This document shows, piece after piece, positions 1 through 15,800 of a stretch of 64,000 nt of DNA. Under the pieces are notes generated by a model that saw only the letters and a program-made list of their open reading frames with translations, was not told the DNA's origin and searched no databases. Each line of letters begins with the position of its first letter. The stretch's first letter is position 1. The DNA lies in assembly GCA_023376005.1 (NCBI GenBank), contig CM042160.1:86581248-86645247 (forward strand), read 5' to 3'. The position numbers and the translations under genes were made by a program. This DNA is from Doryteuthis pealeii. Its lineage: Eukaryota > Mollusca > Cephalopoda > Myopsida > Loliginidae.

Positions 1-737
1 CTAGTTAACATAATTAACATTAGATATCTAATCTGATTATAATAACATTAACATAATTCATCTGTGTTGATGGTGAGCTAGGAAGTCTTTGTTTTTTTTC
101 TGTCAAATTATAGAAAACTGCTGAATACATAATCCTGAAAAATCCTAGTAGATACACTGATTGCAGTATAATGGTAAGCAAGCTAGTCTTGCACATCCAT
201 TACTACTGAATAGTGACTATGATCCTTACTGGATGCCATATACTTGTTGTTGAATCTGTGTTGTCAACTTCACTTGATCAATTTAAACTTTTTTTTTTTT
301 TTTTTTTTTGTTACTGTATTGTTAGTCCCAACTAAGAAATAAATTTTATGTAATTATTTTACATCTCCACCTTGAATGGATTACCTATAAACCTAATTAG
401 TAATGTTTAATTATGTGAATAATTATTTTAGTAAGACAATTGGATAAGAACCCCCTTTGCCTGTGAGGAACATTATTTTATTATATTTTACAAATTAAAA
501 AATACTGGGTCCATACATACCAAATCTGGTAGCTCACATGAAACCATGTGACTGTCTAGAGAGAATACACAAATAAATTTCTCCCAATTAAGAGATCCTG
601 ATTATTGAAATGTAAACTGATGCTTGCCAAATTAATTTTATGGATGTACATCATGAAAATATTTTGATAAAAATAAAGTTATTCCTTATGATCTGATGTC
701 ACATTACAATTACCTTTCTTTTTCTTTTCTTTTTCAG
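1..737. other. PSMB2 intron 1 (3' part)
   Basis: AT-rich intron with no exon found. Bases about 155-242 match a tRNA-like short repeat head (TATAATGGTAAGCAAGCTAG ...) seen inverted at 17985-18395 and 40375-40435. A T run of about 21 lies at 289-309. Confidence 0.6.
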
Positions 738-860
738 ATAATGACAAAATGTTCAAACTTAGTAAGAAGTTGGTGATGATGGTTACTGGAGAACCTGGAG
801 ACACAGTCCAGTTTGCAGAATATATTGCCAAGAATATTCAACTTTATAAAATGAGAAATG
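738..860 (+). CDS. PSMB2: PSMB2 exon 2 (numbering assumes one missing 5' exon)
   Basis: A pyrimidine-rich acceptor ending in TTTTTCAG precedes base 738, and the donor GTAAGT starts at 861. The first two bases complete a split aspartate codon from the preceding exon. The reading then runs N-D-K-M-F-K-L-S and ends in Q-L-Y-K-M-R-N plus the first base of a glycine codon. This corresponds to about human residues 31-71, including the conserved DTVQFAEYI strand. Confidence 0.97.
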
Positions 861-2659
861 GTAAGTTCATATATTTGTTGCTATTTATTTATGAGAAGAA
901 GAAAAAAAGACGCAATATGAATCAAGGTAAAAAATCATACATAAGTATCAAGGTAAATATTCTAAATAAAACAAAACATTAGGTTTCCAAAATTCACTCT
1001 GAATTGTCCAATTGGACACATGGCCTAGTGCATATAGTTAATACAGTTCTAATTGACAGTTATTTCTAGGATGCAGGTTTACTTTAGTCAAGGGTGACAA
1101 TAACAGAATAATTAACACATTGTACCCAGTCATAGTTAACGGAATGACCCCCCCATGGATTGAATAAAGGGTTCAGTTTGAAGTTCCATGAAGGCTCCCA
1201 AGTTCGAGGAAGGGGTTCCTAATTCTGACAAGAAATACCTTTTGAGACTTTTTTTATTTATTTATGTTTTTTTTTATTACCACAAGGCTTTCATGTTATT
1301 GGGAAATGAATATAATTTTGGCAAATGAAGGGAGAGAAAAATGTATTTTATGTACAAAAGAAAGATTTCAATGATATAATGGGTTTAAACTAGCAGTAAA
1401 AACTTACTGAGTAAAACCCAAAATAAATATCAATGGTTTTGTAGAGAGTAAATAGAAATTGACAAATAAATCATGAAATAAAACAAATGGTTCTAATATT
1501 CTTGTAAATCTTGTTGAAATGAGAATAGGACTTTTCCTCGAATGGCTTTACTCTCCATATTCTGAAATGATGCATACAGTAGTACCAACACTTCTTCCTT
1601 GGCAATTGAAAAGAGGGACAAATATGTTTTATGTACAAAAGAAAGATTTCAAAAAGCTCTATTCAACAATATAATGGGTTTAAACTAGCAGTAAAAACTT
1701 ACTGAGTAAAACCCAAAATAGGTGTCAATAGTGTTGTAGACTGTAAATCAACAAACTTGATCCCTCATTAAGCTCAAAATTCATCAATTCCTTTTATAAT
1801 TTTGTGATGACTTGAATCTTTAAAATAATCTCTATATTAATCTTAATCAATTATCTGATGTGTGCAAAAGTTTACAGTGTTCCTTTATTAAAAAAAAAAC
1901 ACTATTTTTCTATAGTATATTCAGTTTGTAGTTTTCAAAAGGGATGCTGGGAATTTTTGCATATGCCTAATAACTTTGTTTAAATTAACTATTTCAGTAA
2001 AAATGATTATTATACTGCCCAAATTCTCTTTTCATGACTAAAAATATATTTTAACTCATTAAGCCTGTTATACCAGTGGTACTTTTATTCCCCCTCTCAT
2101 ACACACACACACACACACACACACACTGTAATACTGGTTTATTGGTGCAGATATCATGCTCAAATGGCAGAGGGTAAGTTTTGGTTCAGGTGTTCAGGGT
2201 TTCAAAACTTAATATTACCTCTTAAATATATGGTGGATTATTCTTACTGAGACAATTTTTACTACTTAAAAAAATGAAATGTATTTTATTAATCATAAGT
2301 TGATATTTGTCCTATTTCAGTAATTGACATTTTCCAAATAATATTAGTATTGATCATGGAGTGAATAAAAAAAAGCAGATGGCTGTTTTCTAAATTGGGG
2401 CATCTAGTTATTAAAAAATAGAATTAATTTTTAAAATAAAAAGTGACAGATCAAATCCAATTTCTATTCTTGTTTGTCAACTTAAAATAAACTTATATAT
2501 CGTCTCCTAGCACCAATAGAAAAAAAAACAATTTTGATTGAACATTAACATAAAGGAGAAAACATTTTAGTCTGTAAAATGCAGAAAGAAGTTAACAACT
2601 TAGAAATCCATATCTTTAGATTTGAGATTTATGTATGATGGTCATTTAATAAATTATTT

Positions 2660-2697
<38 letters not shown>

Positions 2698-5600
2698 CCA
2701 ATTTTCCTCCTCCCACAATTTTTTTGCATAAATATAAACTTTACATTGTTATAAATTGATTTATAGCAAAAATTGTTTTAATCTTGCAAAAATATTCAAT
2801 ATGGCAGCCAATCAATGTGCTTCAAGCTGTCTGCCATCAAATTGGTGGCTGAGAAGTGCAAACAATGTGAAATTTATACAGAGAAATGTATTTCAGGGTG
2901 GGGAGGATCTTTGCAAATGGGCTTATCATGAGTTTGATTCTACAAGCCAGTTGAAAAGAAAAAGAAAAAAAAAAACCACTGACTCACCAGTAAAGAAAAA
3001 GTTCCGGGTGCATTGGTCAGTAAAGAAGGTCATGCTGACAATTTTCTGGGACAAAAAAAAAGAACCCATCATTATTGATTTCCTATAAAAAAAAAGTTGC
3101 AATTATAATCATTGCTTCCTATTGCCAACTCTTTAGGCAAAATTCACCTTATTCATTGAATGACCCTTGTATTATGATATTGCTAAGTTTGCCTTAATGT
3201 TTCAGGATAAAACTTTCTTCTTTTTTTATATAATTTTATGGCCCATCATTTTATTTAAGTGGGATAGATGGAATGCTTTAAACATAAAGTCGTGGAGCTA
3301 CTTAAACTTCAATTTTTTTGAAAATCACAAGAAAATTCCATGGAATGATTAACAGACTCTGAAAGCAGAGAAATCTGAAGACAAAAGCCATTTAGATATA
3401 AATATTAATGTTTTGACTGAAGACCAACACAATCCTACAAATCAGTTCCATGAAAAGACTGATATTGATCATGTAGTGACTTGTTAATGATAAATGACAC
3501 AATAATGGGTTTTGGGATCCCATAAGCAAGACAGATAATATAATGGTTTCATTTTGGGCCCCCCCACACTAATTGTACTATTTAGTGAACTGTTACCTAG
3601 GTTATGTTTTATATCAGATATAATAATACATCTATTTTATTTGATGCTCTAAACAAGACATCATTAAATGAATAAAAGCTGCCTATTATAATTGTTTAAT
3701 TATGTAGGAGATATCTTTTTGAAATTGACTGAAAATCATAACAATGCCTTGTTGGTGAGGCGTAGAATACACTGGTTGTATTCTTTTAGGAGGTATGTCC
3801 TCAGTATAAAATGTATCTGATTGTCTGACTCCAGTTCTGGGGTGTGCGGAGTACCCCCTTTGTTGCCATTACTCCCAGGTCAACTTTGACCCAGAGTCAT
3901 GTTATGGGTTAAATATGTTTAAATATTTGATAGGACTGTGCAACCTTGCCCCCCCCCCCAAAAAAAAACCCTTGAGAAACAGGTACACAAAAAAATGTGG
4001 ATATGAATGCAATTCTCTAACATCTAGGCATAAAATAACCTTAGACGGGTTGACCTGCTGTTAAAATGAATCAATAAAAATCATAGAAATTTTTTGTCAA
4101 AATTATAAACATCATTTTACACTTGTAAATTATAAACTTTATATAACAATTCCTACAGAGATGAGATGTTATTTGAACATCATTTATATCTCTTATACTT
4201 TCAGTAATTTAAAAAAATATTAATATCTTCATATTGGTTGTTAGTGTTACACAATGAATAGGTATAGCCTATCATTTTTGTAAGGAAGTGTAGTGTATAT
4301 TTTGAAAACTGAAAAGGCAATGTCTAATCTAATGTAATTTTTTTTTTCAATTGATTTGAAAAGAAACAAGTCTTCTATTCCTTACTACATCATGTCTTTT
4401 TTATTTGAAACTCTATAAGTATTGAATTGTTCAATTAAGCAATTAGTTCCCAATTCCAGACCAAATTCAAGGGAATGGGTAAACATGTGGCATTATATAT
4501 ATATATATATATATATGAACACCTTGGCGTGTATGCTGCTTAAAAGTGGGACAATTTTTTTTCTCTGCATCAAGTTGCTGTATAGTAATTTACTTGTTAG
4601 AACATTGTTCAAATATTTATGATCCAATTTCCTATATCTAATTTTTAATGACTAAATATCAAATTTTCAATTAGAATTATAAAGGCTTATTCAGCAATAG
4701 ATGGTAACAATCAAAAACTGCTGTTTTAGGATGTTTTACAAAAGCAAAAGGTTTTTTTTAGTATATTTTACTATGAATAATAATATAATTTTAAAGGTTC
4801 TATGCTTCACTGACTCCAAGAGAAATGCTTTCATAATGTATTTGGCCAATATTTGCATGAATACTCGACTTACAAGATTGTTTAGAATTCTTTGAACCAT
4901 TTTTTTTTTTTTATTTTATTTTATTTTTTTAATGAATGTATATATATTTACCAACCCCTCCGCACGAGCAGGATGTGACACAAGGTCAATTTCTTAAGCG
5001 GAGTTTTACAGGTTTGAATTCAGAGTTTTCCTTCTCCTAGACTGGTTGCTTAGCCATGGTTAAAGAGCCCAGTCTACCCTGATATTTACCCATAGCGGGA
5101 GGGAGAATTGGATTCATACCTTTCCCAAGGGTATTAGCGCTATGTGAAATTCAAACAACTTCGTCCAGGAATTGAACTCGGGTCGGCAAGTCCATTTCCT
5201 ATGACTCTAACCATTTGACCACTCATAGGCTTTCATAGGCAGAATTTTGGATAGAAATCTTGGATATACCATGGATTCAAGTTTGGAAAATTTTAATACA
5301 ATTTGAAAAAATGTATTAAATCTTTTTAATTTTTGTAACAACAAATTCATTCAGAGATGTATATTTAAATATAGATATTAACTTTTTCTAATTCAGCACT
5401 CATCTCTTTATTATCCTATATTAAAATTTGATTGATTGATTTTAATGGCATATCACCCATCTAGGGTTATTTTATGCCCAGAGGTTAGGGAATCGTGTTA
5501 CTCTCATATTTACATTATATGTGTAGCTCTTTCTTAAGACTTTTTTTTTTCACTGTCCTATCAAATATAAATAATTTCTAAACAGATCTATTTAGCCTTT

Positions 5601-8600
5601 AGATGGATCAGATTGGACCTGGGAATCATGATAATAAAGGGATGCTCCTACTTTACTATCAGATGCAGTTTAGTGTGATACCCAGAAAACACTCCTTTTT
5701 AGGGGGGGGTGACTTACCCTCTGCAGGGAATACAGTCAGCATATTCTAAGCCTTGCCTACAGAGCAGTATACTAAAAAAAAAATTTTTTTTTACCATAAG
5801 AAAAAGTTCCTATAATCATTTTAAAAAGTAATTTTTATTGTCGTTCCAAGATTATAAAATAAAACAGAAATTTGATGCATTAGCTTCAATTATTTATGGA
5901 ATGTAAGCAAACTCTAACATTAGTCAACATAAAGATTTTAATTTCCTTCAACTGTTCCCTTCTAATAACATAAATTTTAATTACAATAATTACTGTGCAC
6001 ATATCATCTACATTCAATGAATGGATGAAACAAAATTACTTTGTAAAAATTGCAGGGACATTCATTTTATTTCAAAACTTACTGAAAATTTGCTAGAACT
6101 AACATGATCAGTGCCTCTTATGTTTCTCTCTATCACTAAAAACTTTATAATTATCTGTTAAACTAAGAAATGTTTAAATGCAAAAAGGGTTAAATTAATA
6201 TTATTAAATAGTGCTAAGTTAAAGAGAAACTTAAATGAATTGTAGCAATGAAAACTGCTGTTTTGGTCTTATTGAATATTCCAAGGAAACGGATGTCAAA
6301 ACCTGATAGGTTAAGAAAAATGAATGATTGTACTTGTTGTATATTTTGGTTTTAAAGGAAAATAGGTTGTATTTTCATGATTTTAATAAAAAAATATACA
6401 ATTCTAACTTTTTGTCTTTTCATAATAAAGTATATAGGGCCAGTTTAGCTCAGTCGGGAATGTTTGGCAGAGAACCTCAAGGTTCCTGGTTCAATACTGG
6501 CCCTTGCCAATTCAGCGTGTGAGTAGCACAGGAATCTGTGCGGTAAAGTGGGGAGCTGATGGTAGGTGTGGCGCTCTTCCTCAGACACTTTTTAAAAAAC
6601 ACAATCTCCTTGGTCTAGCGTTAGTGAAAAGAGGATAGACTCCCTTTTGTCTGGCTGATACCGACTTTAGGCCACTACTTACTTTTTTATAATTGTGGTG
6701 ATTTTTCTTTTTTCTTTTGAATTTCCTTTTAAAAATAAATCTGTCTAAAGAAACTTATTGGAGTTGTGTGGTGCAATGGTTACCATCATAGAAAATAGAC
6801 AGTGAGACAAGTTCAAATCCTGGACTTGGCTGTTTGCATTTCACATAGTGCTAATACCTTTTGGGGAAGTTACAAATCCAATTATTCTCCCTCCAGCTAT
6901 GGGTAAATAGGACTGACTGGGCTCTTTAACCTTGGTATGGCCACCAGCCTAGGAGAAACAAAACTCTGAATTCAAACCAAAGGGGCTCTCTTCTCGTTAG
7001 TCAAATCTCCTCCTTCCTTCCTTTCTCCTTATCTCAAACTAACAGGATTTATTTTAGATTAAATTATTCTTTCTACAGCATTCAGATGCACAGAAAAAAG
7101 TAATAAGAATACTTTAAGTATTGAAGATTTACTAAATTATTTATTTACTAGTTTAAAAGTTACCCTAACAAATAGCAATTAAGTCAGCTTTCTTTGTCTC
7201 ACTGAAGCGTTGGCTCTTTTGATCGCAATCTGGTCTTCCTGTTGGCAGAGATTTCTTATTGTGAGGCATACTGCTGCCATATGCAATTGGCAACAATAAA
7301 CTACTGAAGAACCCAAAATTGATCGCTGCATTTAAGCATTGCATTACCTTTTTTAAAGTTCAACGATAATTCTTCTGCTGCCACTTAATTTAACTCTTAA
7401 CATCCTGTTGAGAATTCCAGAACCCCATTCCTATAAGGATTTATCAAAAAATGACTTTTTTCATTCAAAGTTACCCAATTTATTTCCCTTAAATCAAAGA
7501 CTTCTAAATATATTTAATATTACATTTAAACAAAGGCCAATGTTTGGGGTGGATTAGGAAAACAAATGTGATTTCTGGCCAGGCGAAATGAGGTGGTATA
7601 GGACATTAAGAGTTAAAGACAATTTGATGTACATAGGTCTTTTTCAATTGATATCACAAGTAATTTTGATTATTTCCAAATTATAAAAATTATTGTACAA
7701 AAAAATTTACCAAAAACAATCGCAGTAATTAAAACTTGGGAATCCAAGATTGCAGGTTTAGATTTGACCAGGGATATTTTTAATTTGCTCACAGTTGGCC
7801 TGATTCCAAAATGGTATGATATATTGGGCTACAGACTCTAGGAGTAAAGTTGAAAAAATATGACACACTGGCATTCACATTATTATTAGAGATTAAAAGA
7901 TGATATTTATACAAGAGAAAAATAAAACTAAAAATGATTGCATGATAATACTTAAGATTACTTATTCATTTTTCTTATTTAATTAGCATTTATAAATATA
8001 TTGTAAATATAAACATTTGGTAAATACGGATTTTTATTATACATACTAAATACATAAAATCTATAATTAAAAGATAAAATTCTATTGACAAACTTCAATT
8101 TTAAATCCATTAATCTCATAAATTCAGAATGTTTAATCTTTCTGTAATATAAATCTGTTTGAATTAGAAATTATCATTAGTTGGGATTAAAGTTATTGCA
8201 ACAAGTAAAAGCCTTGTTAGCAAGGCTTAGAATATGCTGACTGTATCCTTGTCCTGGGCATGACACTAAATGGTATCTGATGGTGACGCTCCAGTTCTGG
8301 ATATCTGGGGGAGTGTGGAGTACCTATTCATTGCTGTTACTCCCAGGTCCACTCTGACCCCGAGTGGTAGTACCTGTTAGGGACCAATCTATGGGTCAGA
8401 TAGATCTGTTTAAAAATTATTTGTATTCATTAGGGATATTTTTCATATAAATATGTGCAAAAATAACTCTTTAAGAAGCTACACAAAATTGTAATTATAA
8501 AAGTAAAATGAAAGCAATTCCCTAACCTCTAGGCATAAAATAACTCCAGACGGATTGACATGCCTTTAAATTCAATCAACAAGTAAAATCCCAGATGGTT

Positions 8601-8728
8601 AAACTTTGAAAGAGATTTCTGAAAGTAAAATTACTTGAAATAATTTTCTTTTGAAAATGTTTTAAAAAAACCTGAAATACAAGATTCATATTTAATTGTC
8701 TATATGGTTTACTTTATGTAATTTTATG

Positions 8729-8764
<36 letters not shown>

Positions 8765-10797
8765 GTTATTTGAAAGTATTGAAGCCTCCAATTCATTTTT
8801 CTGTTAAGCTATAACAGTATATAAAAACTAAAAATAAACTCATTCTTGTTCATTTGCACAGACTATCTTTCCCTCATCAAATATTCTCTTTATTTTCCCT
8901 CCTAGAAATACAGCAATTTATATTAATCTTAGTTAACTAAGAGTGAAGAGGGATAGTCTTGTTAACTATATTAATTTTTTGTTATTCTTATTTCTTGAAA
9001 GGCCATAAAGAGTGAGATAATCTCCAATTGTGAGTGACTGATTTCTTCCTTATTAGATAATAAAGAAAGAAATGATAATTGCTTTTAATACTTTTGTTTC
9101 AAGTAAGCGGCTTTCACAATTCACTGAAAGCACTGGTTCATAACTAGATCACTGAAGTTAAGCAATGATGAGCCTGTTCAATACTTAGATGACTGACATG
9201 TACTGTAAGCAACCAAATATAAAAATGACTTGATTCGGCATTAGATGACCCAAAAGGGTTGATATGCTGTAAAACAAAACGACCAACCCACCAACAATTT
9301 ATTGGGGGAGAATCCCTATGGCATAGTTTTTTTATGTGCTGGACTGTAACATGGAGTTAAATAGTACCACTGCTGTTCTTCTACAAGGATAGCTTTGGAA
9401 TTAAATAAACCATGATGGTTGATATGCCATTAAACAAAGAAACCAAACCAAATCACTGGTAGGTTTGCTTTGGATGTTCGATAAATGTAACTTTTTTCCA
9501 GACTTGGTTTAGAACCAATAAATTTTATTTATTTTATTCTTTTAGTATTTTTTTTTTTTTCAAACCATGGTATTGTGTCGTTCATATAGTTATTGAGATA
9601 CCTGTCTATCATATTTACTTTGAATGGATAAAATTTTGTTTGTTGCTTATATTTTAGATTCTGATATAAATCATTTAAGAAAAATATGAAACTAAAAACT
9701 GAATTTTTAAATTTTTTTGTTATTCTTCTTCAGGTTATGAACTGAGTCCTACAGCTGCTGCACATTTTACCAGAAAGAATTTGGCAGATTATTTAAGGAC
9801 ATACGTAAGTAGAATTTGTTTTTATTTGCATTGAAGAACAATAAATATAAAGTAATTGTTGTAGATGAGAAGAAAATACTTATTATTCATTAACGTTTCT
9901 CAGATTTCTTTAAAAATTTTCTGCTCTCGGCAACTAATAGATTTTCATTTTATTCACTATACATTTTGATTTATCAACTTTTTGTTACTTGATTTTCTCT
10001 TCTTTTTCTTGACATATTTAATAGAATTTTTGGTATATATGTCTACTTGTATAACTCGGAAAAGAGATGTCATTGAGCATTGAAATCGTGCATTTACTTT
10101 AATATGTTTATAGTAAGGAAAAGTACAAAATTTAGTTTTTGTTTTTTACTGATTAAATGATATAATTCAATAATTGAAATTCAATCAATTTTTTCATTGG
10201 AACTCAATAAGCAATTAAGAACCGAATTTAAATTTTTGTCATGTCCCAAAAAGTTTTTGGGAAAATAGAATTGTTTAAAAAAAAAAAAACTCATGAGTAG
10301 GTTTCTATTTTAAAAAATATTTTAAATGTAAACAAAAGAAAACAATTCCTAAAATAAACATTGTAATTTGATAAGGAATTTGCTAAATTATTTTTCTCCT
10401 ACCCTCTCTCTCTCTCACTCCTTTCTTTCACACTCCTTGGTGTACTTAAAATTCTTTTACTCTGGTCATGTGCTGGGTACTTCTGCTAGTTTATATACTG
10501 TGATGCTGATAGCTTTTTAATTCTGTGCATCTTGGGATGCATGGATTTGATTTAAATGAGTCCTCGAGAAATTTGATGGGTCCCAACTGAAGTTTTTTAA
10601 TAAATTGTAGGGTTTTTATTTATGAACAACTAAAGCCGTTTAACCCCTACCTTGTACAGTTTAATTCGTTTCCAAGAAAATATTGAAATGTATTTACAGT
10701 TAGCTGGAAATAGTGAGGAGAAAAAAAATCACTGGGACGTATGGATACAATTTTTCTGCATCCTTTTAGATTTTTTTGCATCAGTGACGCAGGACAC

Positions 10798-10846
<49 letters not shown>

Positions 10847-12083
10847 CAAGGGATTATATTGTATAGAAGAAACATGTACCTTTTAGATCCAGATTAGAAT
10901 CAATTTTGTAACCATGCCCTTATCCCACTTATTGCCCAAGTAATTCTTGGTTACAATTCTTTTGATGAGTAATAACAAAAAGTCTTTAACTTGTTTTTGT
11001 TTCCCAAAATAAATCCAGTGATCATTCTACACCAACAAACTCCATTTATATAAGACTAGAAGCGGCTACCCGGCGTCGCCTGGGTAGAAGGTGGGGGTGC
11101 AAAAAAGTTAGTCTCACAGATCCATTATTACTGAATCATGAGTTAGATCCTCACAGGATACCCGATTAAAATCCCTACGTAAAAAGATTTTGCGTTGATC
11201 CAGACTGGTGGGGCATCAGAAAAAAAGGTACACAGACACCTGAAAAAAAAAACTTAATGTCTCCTATTTAAAATAGTCGATGCAAAAAAATGTCCATGCT
11301 GTTACTATTTAATTTTTATTCTCTAATTATCTTAATGAATATAAATCAAATCTTCATTAACAAAAAGCAAAATAGGGTGATAATATATTTGTTGTTAATT
11401 GTTTTATTTTCGTAGTTGCCTAGGTAAAGGGGAAAAAAAACGTAGTGTAATGTATTTGTTAATTGAGTTTCTGCTGTAGACTTCAAAGGTTAATAAAAAA
11501 AACCGTTTGGAGAGTTATTATTTTGAACTCATTTGAATTATCTGAAAGGAAATAGTTTTATTTACCAATGTGTTTTGTCTTTTTTCATTTCAGAGTCCAT
11601 ATTATGTGAATCTTTTATTGGCTGGTTATGATGAAAAACAAGGACCTTCTCTTTTCTATCTGGATTACTTAGCATCTCTCTCTGAAGTGCCATTCGCTGC
11701 TCATGGTTATGGTGCTTACTTTACACTCAGTATCATGGATCGCTATTACCACAAAGGTAACACAAATTTTGACTCTTTTTTTTTTTTTTTTTTTTTTTTA
11801 TAAATTAGCATATTTTGTCAAATGATGTTTTGAGATTTATGCAGGTATTGTTAATGATTCACTATGAAATGTGACTTGAGTATATATTTTTATATTCATA
11901 ATTAGGAATATGATATTGCTTAATCTTTATCAAACAGAAACACCCAGAATTTTTTTTTATTTTGCTGAAATCTCAAGATAGAAAGAAGCAACATAAATTG
12001 AAATACCTGCAACAACTAATGATTTGAAAGTGGTGAAAAAAGTGTGTGTGTGTGTGTGTGTTGTGTGTGTGTGTGTGTGTGTG

Positions 12084-12139
<56 letters not shown>

Positions 12140-12328
12140 GTAAAATTGAAGGTGGTTTACCACCTACAAGTCCTTGGATTTGGTTTCATACCATCCAAGC
12201 AACCTTCAGACACCTGAAGATTGTCTGTATGTCATGAAACTTAACTCTGACTGGTAGGCGATAACCACTTTTAATTTTTATGTTTTACACTTTGCTCTGT
12301 AGTCTTACATCTATTTTGTTGTGCTGTA

Positions 12329-12395
<67 letters not shown>

Positions 12396-12796
12396 GGATA
12401 AATAAATAAAGGAAAGAATGTTGAATGGATAAATTTAATTTAATGAATTACCAACACATGTTTCGGCCAGGAATTTGTTCATGTACACATTATATTCTAT
12501 TTATTATTATTGTAAATATGAAATAAAATAATAAATATTTTATAATTTTCTATCATTAAGTATACAAAGAAAAATGGCCTTCTTCAAATATTTAAATATT
12601 TTATAATTTTCTATTTTATTTCATATCTAAAATGATAATATATAGAATACAATGTGTACCTGAACAAACTCCTGGCCGAAACACATGTTGGTAATTCATT
12701 AAATTAAATTTATCCATTCAACATTTTGGTTCCTTTATTTATTTACCCTTTCAATATATTGTCAGATTCATTTGCATTTTTCAACTTACATGTGAG

Positions 12797-12831
<35 letters not shown>

Positions 12832-15800
12832 GTATATATATATATGTATAATGTTTTATCTGTACTTTCTGATTCCCATCAGAAAACAAAATGCTGTTCT
12901 GGTTGCTTCATTCAGAAATCAATAAACTAGACAGAATTTCCTTTTGACTCTGTCTGTCTGTGTGTGTGTGTGTCTCTCTCAGTTGCTCAATTGGTCAGTT
13001 CACTCTAAGTACCTTTTCTTCCTGCTTAGCAATTACAGTCTCCTTTCATTTTAGCTATAATTGCATTCTGTTTCTATCCTACTACAGACACTGTTTAGTT
13101 GCAGACATTTAAATTGAAACATTTATTTATTTTTCTTTTTTTTTTTTTTTTCTTTGTAGTGCAGTACAGTTTTTAAAAGTTTTGTCCAGTAGTTTTCATT
13201 GACTTGTATGCTCAACAGCATCCTCAAGATAGCTAGAAAAAAATCTTTATACAGTATTATTGCGTAGTATTTTATACAACATGCTTTTTCATTGGATTAT
13301 GTTCTAGGTGTACATAATACTATACAAATCCTTACATGGATCAATGTTATATAATATTACTGACTGCACTGTATTGGAAATTAAATATTGATATTAAAGC
13401 TTAGCATGGTTCTGTTTCCAATACACAGTTATGTGTATAGAATCGTAAATTATTTTGTTTTTTGGACTATTGATTCAATTTTTTATTCATTGACTTATAT
13501 ATACAGTCAGTCTTTGATTAAACTTATAAGTAGTTATTTACTAAGCTAGCTTAATTGTGGCACAAGGCCAGAAGTATGGAGTCACCCAGTGAGAATTGAA
13601 CTCGATAACGTTCTGCTAATCCAGGTTGCTAACCATTACACCACATGAGGTACCCCCTCCATATATGACTATATCTGTAATATATATATATATATATATA
13701 ATATAAAATGGCTGATTTAGCTCAGTCGGTAGAGCGTGTGCCTAGGAACCACAAAGTTCCTGGTTTGATATCAGCCCTCGCCGACTCAGCATATGAGTAG
13801 CACAGGGATATGTGCAGTAAAGTAAGGGGCTGATGGTAGGTGTGGCACTCCACCTCAAACGCAAAAACAATCCCCTTGGTCTAGCGCTATGGAAAGGGGG
13901 ATAGACTCCCTCACTATCTGGCTGATACCGACTTTAGGCCACCCAACGACTGTGTATATGACGGCAGTCATCACACACTGACCTACATCCTGACTATCAA
14001 ATTTCTTCAAAGGCAATTGAACCCATGAAAACACCATACCACAAATTAAATTCTTTTGTCACTTCCCCTCTCCATACCACACACCCAAACCCTCCCCTCT
14101 TTCGACGGAAAGACCCACACCAAAAATTACCTTTTCAGTATAAAAACAGACTGTAACAAAGCATTTGTCTCTACAATAAATTATACCAAGTTGAAATATT
14201 TGAATTTAATTGCGGTGTTGTTATTTCCTCTACTTTCAACCGCATATATGTATATGTAAAAAAAAAATATATATGTATATCTGTAAGTCTGCAGTCTAAT
14301 TTAAAAAAAAAAAACATTTTTTCCCCAACATATTTCCACAACATCTCCTCTATTGTCAAGTGATGAATATTAATCACATTTACTGAATATTTATACAATG
14401 AAAATTTCTGAGTAATTGCATCAGGCTACTAACTTATTGATCCACCAATATATATGAAATTAAAAACAATGTTGGCTGAATTTCCTGTGACATCATAGTA
14501 AGAGAGTTCAAACTGTATTCACACTATTTACATTCACTTTTGGACTAATGCCCTTTGGAAAAGTATGAACCCCCTCCCCCACACCTCATCGCTCCCCAGC
14601 TATGGGTTAAATAGTACCACTACTGTTCTTCTAGATGGATTGGTTTTGGCATTAAATAACCTACAATGGTTGATATGCCATTAAAACAAAGAAACCAAAC
14701 CTAAAAACCTGTTTGAAAAAAAATTGTGTAAAGACGGCCGCTCCGCCAGCTGTATGCACCAAGAATGTGACCCGGATTCTCTGGTCGGAAGGAGTGTCAG
14801 GTACTGAAATTCATCAGATGTTTTTATCATAATACAGGGACAGTGCACTACCGTGTAAAAGTGTGTATGAGTTGATAAAGAAGTTTAAAAGTGGCCAGAC
14901 AATCTTGACGCCCTAAGAGTTTTTTTGTTTTTTTAATTAAGTTACATTAATTTCGTCCAAATATTCCATAAATGATGGGAACTAAGTTTCCATTTCAAAT
15001 TGTTTTATTTTTTTTACTCCTTGAATAAATTTGATGATTTTGCTTACTTATACAAACCCTCTGACTTAAAATTCCCACTTAAGAGAATATGTTAGTATAA
15101 TTCCAAACTTTGTATATCTCTTAGTGATGTATTCCTCTAATTTATTGGTGAAATTTACTAAGCATAAAAATATCCAAGAGTAATAAAAACTAATATAAAG
15201 AAGGAAGACAAAATTGTTCATTAAAACCTTTCCTCTTCTGATAAAAATGAATTACTGTGTGGTCCAAAAGTCTTGTCACTCCCTACTAAATTTATAACTC
15301 CTAATTAATCAACTATAATTAAATGAAATAAGCCACTGGAAATAGAGAATTATATCTATAGATTAATACTTGTGTTCCTTAAAAGTACAACTTTTTTTGC
15401 AACACCCTCTGGTTAATGATAATAATGATAATGAAATTTATTGTGTACAGTGCTCAGGTGCACCACAACTCATCAAAGTCTCATGTCAAGTCCACAGAAT
15501 AATGTTGTCAGGAACATGAACAGTTTACAGTAGTAATATGCATGTACGTGTGTGTATGTGGAGAGTGGCATCAGGTATAGTGTTGGCGGACTACAGGAAG
15601 CATGGAGGCTTTGAAAGACTCAGTGCTTCAGCAGCCTACAACAGACGCGGGCAGTTTATTCCATGTCTCCGCAATTCTGAGCGTGAAAAAATGTTTCCGA
15701 AAGTCACGTGAACAGTGCTGTTTTCTGACTTTGTAGGCATGCCCGCGTGTATTGGAGAGATGGAGATCAAAAAGGTGCTCAAGGTTGCTGTTGTTAAGAT

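Larger units (their letters stand above)
861..9733. other. PSMB2 intron 2, repeat-filled
   Basis: No coding exon seen in 8.9 kb. It holds a MITE fragment (1105-1230), a local duplication (1333-1462 with 1615-1750), CA and TA microsatellites (2101-2126, 4495-4516), a mariner fossil, three family-A SINE-like repeats, tRNA-derived SINEs, one TTAA-flanked MITE and long T runs (about 2660-2697 and 8731-8760). Individual elements are listed separately. Confidence 0.6.

Noticed and set aside
1..737. PSMB2 first exon
   Set aside because: I looked for the expected MEYLIGI-like start with a donor matching the split aspartate codon and found none, so it is taken to lie upstream.
6438..6520. tRNA gene
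   Set aside because: Box A and box B are present, but the arms do not close as a cloverleaf and the sequence continues into a repeated body. This and the similar heads at 13710, 36992 and 62026 are SINEs.
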